Source: Gammaproteobacteria bacterium (GTDB taxonomy: Bacteria > Pseudomonadota > Gammaproteobacteria > Eutrophobiales > Eutrophobiaceae). Taken from it: 7,838 nt of DNA. Positions 5,983 through 7,838 of the stretch are shown here, in pieces. The notes under the pieces were generated by a model. That model had not been told where the DNA came from. It saw only the letters and a list, made by a program, of their open reading frames with translations, and ran no database searches. Numbering within the stretch: position 1 is the stretch's first letter; each line of letters begins with the position of its first letter. The position numbers and the translations under genes were made by a program. The stretch is from assembly GCA_016198885.1 (NCBI GenBank), contig JACQHV010000024.1:1-7838 (forward strand), in the 5' to 3' direction.

Positions 5983-6273
5983 ATGGTCCTTCAACCCTGT
6001 GTGTATATTCTGACCAACCAACGTAATGGGACATTATATGTGGGCGTCACCTCAAATTTGCCCAAGCGTGTCTGGGAACATAAAACCAAAGTAGTCCGGG
6101 GTTTCACACAGAAATATGGTGTCGACAAGTTAGTTTGGTATGAGCTGCATGAAACGATGGAATCTGCCCTGCAACGAGAAAAGGCCATCAAATTCTGGAA
6201 AAGACATTGGAAGTTAAAAACTATTGAGACGATAAATCCGGAATGGCGAGATTTATATGAAGAATTAGTCTGA
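5983..6273 (+). CDS. GIY-YIG domain endonuclease (small single-domain protein)
   Basis: This 96-residue protein consists of one GIY-YIG nuclease domain. The 'GIY' strand is VYIL (7-10) and the 'YIG' strand is LYVGVTSNL (18-26). The catalytic Arg is in KRVWEHK (R29), followed by GFTQKYGVDKLVWYE (40-54). REKAIKFWKRHWK (65-77) contains the expected metal-binding Glu (E66), and the C-terminal NPEWRDLYEEL closes the domain. The length matches the stand-alone URI/GIY-YIG proteins common in proteobacteria. All catalytic positions I can judge are present, so it is probably active. The start has only a weak AAGAA upstream. The coding region sits wholly between two inverted copies of a palindromic repeat, with 12 bases from the left copy to the ATG and none between the stop and the right copy. 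This suggests gene and repeats travel together. Confidence 0.9.
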   Translation: MVLQPCVYILTNQRNGTLYVGVTSNLPKRVWEHKTKVVRGFTQKYGVDKLVWYELHETMESALQREKAIKFWKRHWKLKTIETINPEWRDLYEELV

Positions 6274-6301
6274 CTGGATACTGGCATACGCCAGTATGAC
6301 G
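6274..6301 (-). repeat. right palindromic inverted repeat of the GIY-YIG cassette
   Basis: CTGGATACTGGC opens this copy and GTATGACG closes it. It is the reverse complement of the left copy except for one base at the palindrome centre (GGCATACGCC here instead of GGCGTACGCC). It starts at the base after the GIY-YIG stop codon. The remaining 94 bp to lhgO (6302-6395) show no gene and no clear terminator. Confidence 0.9.
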
Positions 6302-6395
6302 TGATTCCATGTCCTAATACAACATTTACCACATCCTATGTGTCGCTTTTGCCAGAATAACTAATGTATCTTAATCGATATTTCGTAACACTTAT

Positions 6396-7604
6396 TTAGT
6401 TAATCTTCCGTTCAATTTCATCAACCATCATCCGGCAGAATGGCAGCGCGCAGGTAAAGGCCGGCGATACGGCGTTCAATACGTGAAACGATCTATCATC
6501 TCCTTCAAAACAGAAATCCATTTGCAATTGTCCTGTCCCGGTATTAACCAGTTGTGCCCTGATCCCCGCCTTGTCCCACTTATATAATGAATTTTCACCG
6601 ATGCCATTCACCAGTGCCGTGGCGCCGGCAAGCAGCTTCCGTTTACTGATCTTTCTAATCTCTTCAACGGCAAGTTTCCGGAAGTCAAACTTGTTTGATA
6701 AAAATAATTTTGTTTCTGTCAGTATGATCTGAAACAATTCATTCAATTTGAAATTATCCATACCTTTATAGTTTTCCCTCCAGAATGCAGGCATGGCAGT
6801 TGGCCCAATCTTTACATGACCTTCAACAGACACTGTCAAATGAACTCCAAGAAAAGGGTTATCTTTTGATGGCGCAGGATAAATATTACATCTGATAGAA
6901 TCTTGTAGATCTGTTGAATAAAGATACATGCCCTTAAACGGCAAAATAGTATATTGCTGTGCAAATCCAAACTGATGCGCAATTTGATCGGCATATAAAC
7001 CCGCTGCATTGATAATATAGCCGTAACTGATGTCACCTCTGCTGGTCCTTATCTTGTTATTATTATGACTCCGGTATTCTGTACCTGTCAGAAATCGAAT
7101 ACCGGCAAGCTGTGCATCAGTTGATAATGTCTGTATGACGTCATTTGGATTGACCGTTGAAGTTGATGGGGAGAACAGCGCCTGATCACAGGTTTTTACC
7201 CTGGGTTCGATTTCCCTGGCCTCGGCCGCAGAGACCAATCTGACATCGACATTATTGTGTTCCCCTCTGCGAAACAATTCATGCAGGACATCGAGTTCAT
7301 GCTCATTTTTTGCAACCACCAGTTTCCCGCACTGATTAACAGGAATTTTCCTTTCCAGACAAAATTCGGTTAATTCACGGTTCCCATTCCTGGTCAATTT
7401 TGCCTTGAGGGAATCCGCCGTGTAATAAAACCCGGCATGCAATACGCCACTGTTGCGTCCACTTGCATGTTGGCCGGGATAACTTTCCTTTTCCAGCAGG
7501 ATGACACTGCAATCCGGATGACGTTTTTTTAATTCCAGCGATAACGCAATGCCGATAATGCCACCACCGATAATGAGAAAGTCAGCGTGCGAGGGTAGCG
7601 ACAT
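6396..7604 (-). CDS. lhgO: FAD-dependent L-2-hydroxyglutarate oxidase/dehydrogenase LhgO
   Basis: LhgO oxidises L-2-hydroxyglutarate to 2-oxoglutarate with FAD and is thought to pass electrons to the membrane quinone pool. The protein has the DAO fold. The dinucleotide-binding GGGIIG is at 13-18 with acidic E38 at the end of strand 2 (VILLEKE). The family block HASGRNSGVLHAGFYY is at 46-61, INAAGLYAD at 198-206, a substrate-domain stretch YPAP...NPFLGVHLT at 242-257, IGPTA at 266-270, KAGIRAQL at 345-352 and NAVSPAFTCALP at 377-388. The length of 402 residues is normal. The ATG at 7604 gives the usual short lead before the GGGIIG loop, but no Shine-Dalgarno site is visible. The gene converges on the moeA operon. 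Its promoter would fall inside the repeat at 7643-7738. A plain 'FAD-dependent oxidoreductase' is the cautious alternative. Confidence 0.92.
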   Translation of the reverse strand: MSLPSHADFLIIGGGIIGIALSLELKKRHPDCSVILLEKESYPGQHASGRNSGVLHAGFYYTADSLKAKLTRNGNRELTEFCLERKIPVNQCGKLVVAKNEHELDVLHELFRRGEHNNVDVRLVSAAEAREIEPRVKTCDQALFSPSTSTVNPNDVIQTLSTDAQLAGIRFLTGTEYRSHNNNKIRTSRGDISYGYIINAAGLYADQIAHQFGFAQQYTILPFKGMYLYSTDLQDSIRCNIYPAPSKDNPFLGVHLTVSVEGHVKIGPTAMPAFWRENYKGMDNFKLNELFQIILTETKLFLSNKFDFRKLAVEEIRKISKRKLLAGATALVNGIGENSLYKWDKAGIRAQLVNTGTGQLQMDFCFEGDDRSFHVLNAVSPAFTCALPFCRMMVDEIERKIN

Positions 7605-7642
7605 TGAATTAAATGGGGAAAAAAGAGATTTCTAACTTAGTC

Positions 7643-7738
7643 GTCATTTCGAGTATAACGAGAAACCTTGTTGTTGATAATAAGTGAAGATTCCTCACCT
7701 GCTTCCTCGCGTTCGCTCGGGACATGGGTCGGAATGAC
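7643..7738. repeat. 96-bp imperfect-hairpin dispersed repeat (MITE-like)
   Basis: GTCATTTCGA (7643-7652) and TCGGAATGAC (7729-7738) are terminal inverted repeats matching at 9 of 10 positions. Nearer the centre, GAGAAACCTT (7660-7669) and AAGATTCCTC (7687-7696) are inverted with 8 of 10 matches around a 17-base loop. The right arm is longer and carries the CG-rich stretch CCTCGCGTTCGCTCGG. Repeats with GTCATTTCGA/GTCATTCCGA ends are familiar from many bacterial genomes. No protein is encoded; the reading frames here are by-products. Confidence 0.65.
7652..7680 (-). promoter_or_regulatory. candidate lhgO promoter inside the dispersed repeat
   Basis: On the minus strand TTATCA (7680 to 7675) and TATACT (7657 to 7652) are separated by exactly 17 bp. 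They match the sigma-70 consensus at 4 of 6 and 5 of 6 positions. A start near 7645 would give a leader of about 40 bases before the lhgO ATG. Confidence 0.45.
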
Positions 7739-7750
7739 AAAAACACTTCT

Positions 7751-7770
7751 GTCATTTCGACCGAAGAAAC
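7751..7770 (+). repeat. start of a second dispersed repeat copy
   Basis: GTCATTTCGA at 7751-7760 repeats the first 10 bases of the 7643 element exactly and in the same orientation, 12 bp after that element ends. It continues CCGAAGAAAC and then gives way to the 40-bp tandem repeat instead of the rest of the element, so it looks truncated or interrupted. Confidence 0.5.
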
Positions 7771-7838
7771 GACTCCACGGACGGAGGAGATAGAGTTGCG
7801 CCGGGAGCACGACCCCATGGATGGGGGAGGTAGAGTTG
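7771..7838 (+). repeat. 40-bp-period tandem repeat with covarying stem, running off the right edge
   Basis: Unit 1 starts at 7771 and unit 2 at 7811. The 28 bases of unit 2 visible match unit 1 at 23 positions, and all five differences are transitions. Each unit has a small inverted repeat: CTCC/GGAG in unit 1 (7773-7776 with 7783-7786) and CCCC/GGGG in unit 2 (7813-7816 with 7823-7826). The paired change T to C and A to G preserves the stem. Each unit continues to TAGAGTTG. No open coding frame fits it. The number of further units is unknown. Confidence 0.6.

Larger units (their letters stand above)
5943..6301. mobile_element. 359-bp cassette: GIY-YIG nuclease gene between inverted palindromic repeats
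   Basis: A 28-bp sequence at 5943-5970 recurs inverted at 6274-6301 with 27 of 28 bases identical, and each copy is itself a near or perfect palindrome. The GIY-YIG gene fills the space between them, and its TGA directly abuts the right copy. Outside the repeats the flanks are unrelated: moeA downstream sequence on the left and lhgO downstream sequence on the right. This is the layout of a minimal transposable or homing-like cassette. No target-site duplication is obvious. That the nuclease moves the repeats is inference, not something the sequence proves. Confidence 0.6.

Noticed and set aside
5941..6301. CRISPR array or integron cassette
   Set aside because: Only two repeat copies occur, inverted rather than direct, with a gene between them; no attC-like site or spacer series is seen.
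5991..6332. 113-codon open frame antisense to the GIY-YIG gene
   Set aside because: The plus strand has a full set of GIY-YIG motifs; the opposite frame runs through the repeat and has no recognisable features.
7609..7818. 69-codon open frame on the minus strand upstream of lhgO
   Set aside because: It is made up of the dispersed and tandem repeats, is serine- and arginine-rich, and has no ribosome-binding site.

Overview
The window looks like chromosomal DNA of a proteobacterium, most likely a gammaproteobacterium. This is inferred from the protein types (an OFA-family transporter with the proteobacterial 'CDWKISTL' motif, MoaA, FdhD, MobA, MobB, MoeA, DUF6494, LhgO), the moderate GC content and the dispersed palindromic repeats. 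No rRNA or tRNA gene is present, so the species cannot be named.

Layout. Positions 1-418 (minus) hold the N-terminal third of an oxalate/formate-type (OFA) major facilitator transporter that runs off the left edge. Positions 633-1019 encode an unrecognised four-helix membrane protein. A 196-bp gap follows with an unusually good hairpin and further nested pairing, possibly a structured moaA leader. moaA (1216-2268) and fdhD (2271-3125) are separated by 2 bp. A 68-residue DUF6494 gene (3137-3343, minus) sits between fdhD and mobA. mobA (3446-4060), mobB (4060-4617) and moeA (4621-5889) form a tight second operon. A 359-bp cassette (5943-6301) follows, consisting of a GIY-YIG nuclease gene between near-perfect inverted copies of a palindromic repeat. 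lhgO (6396-7604, minus) faces the moeA operon. The right end (7643-7838) is repeat DNA: a 96-bp imperfect-hairpin element, the start of a second copy, and a 40-bp tandem repeat that runs off the edge.

How the genes fit together. MoaA makes the first molybdopterin precursor, MoeA inserts molybdate, MobA adds GMP to give the bis-MGD cofactor, MobB assists, and FdhD sulfurates that cofactor for formate dehydrogenase. With an oxalate/formate-type transporter close by, the block reads as a maturation island for a bis-MGD enzyme, most likely a formate dehydrogenase whose structural genes are not in the window. moaC, moaD, moaE and moeB must be elsewhere. lhgO (L-2-hydroxyglutarate oxidation) is metabolically unrelated.

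Most worth a second look: the GIY-YIG/inverted-repeat cassette, the possible moaA leader RNA, the single-cysteine variant of the FdhD active-site loop, the divergent DUF6494/mobA promoter with a symmetric -10, and the right-end repeats, one of which may supply the lhgO promoter.
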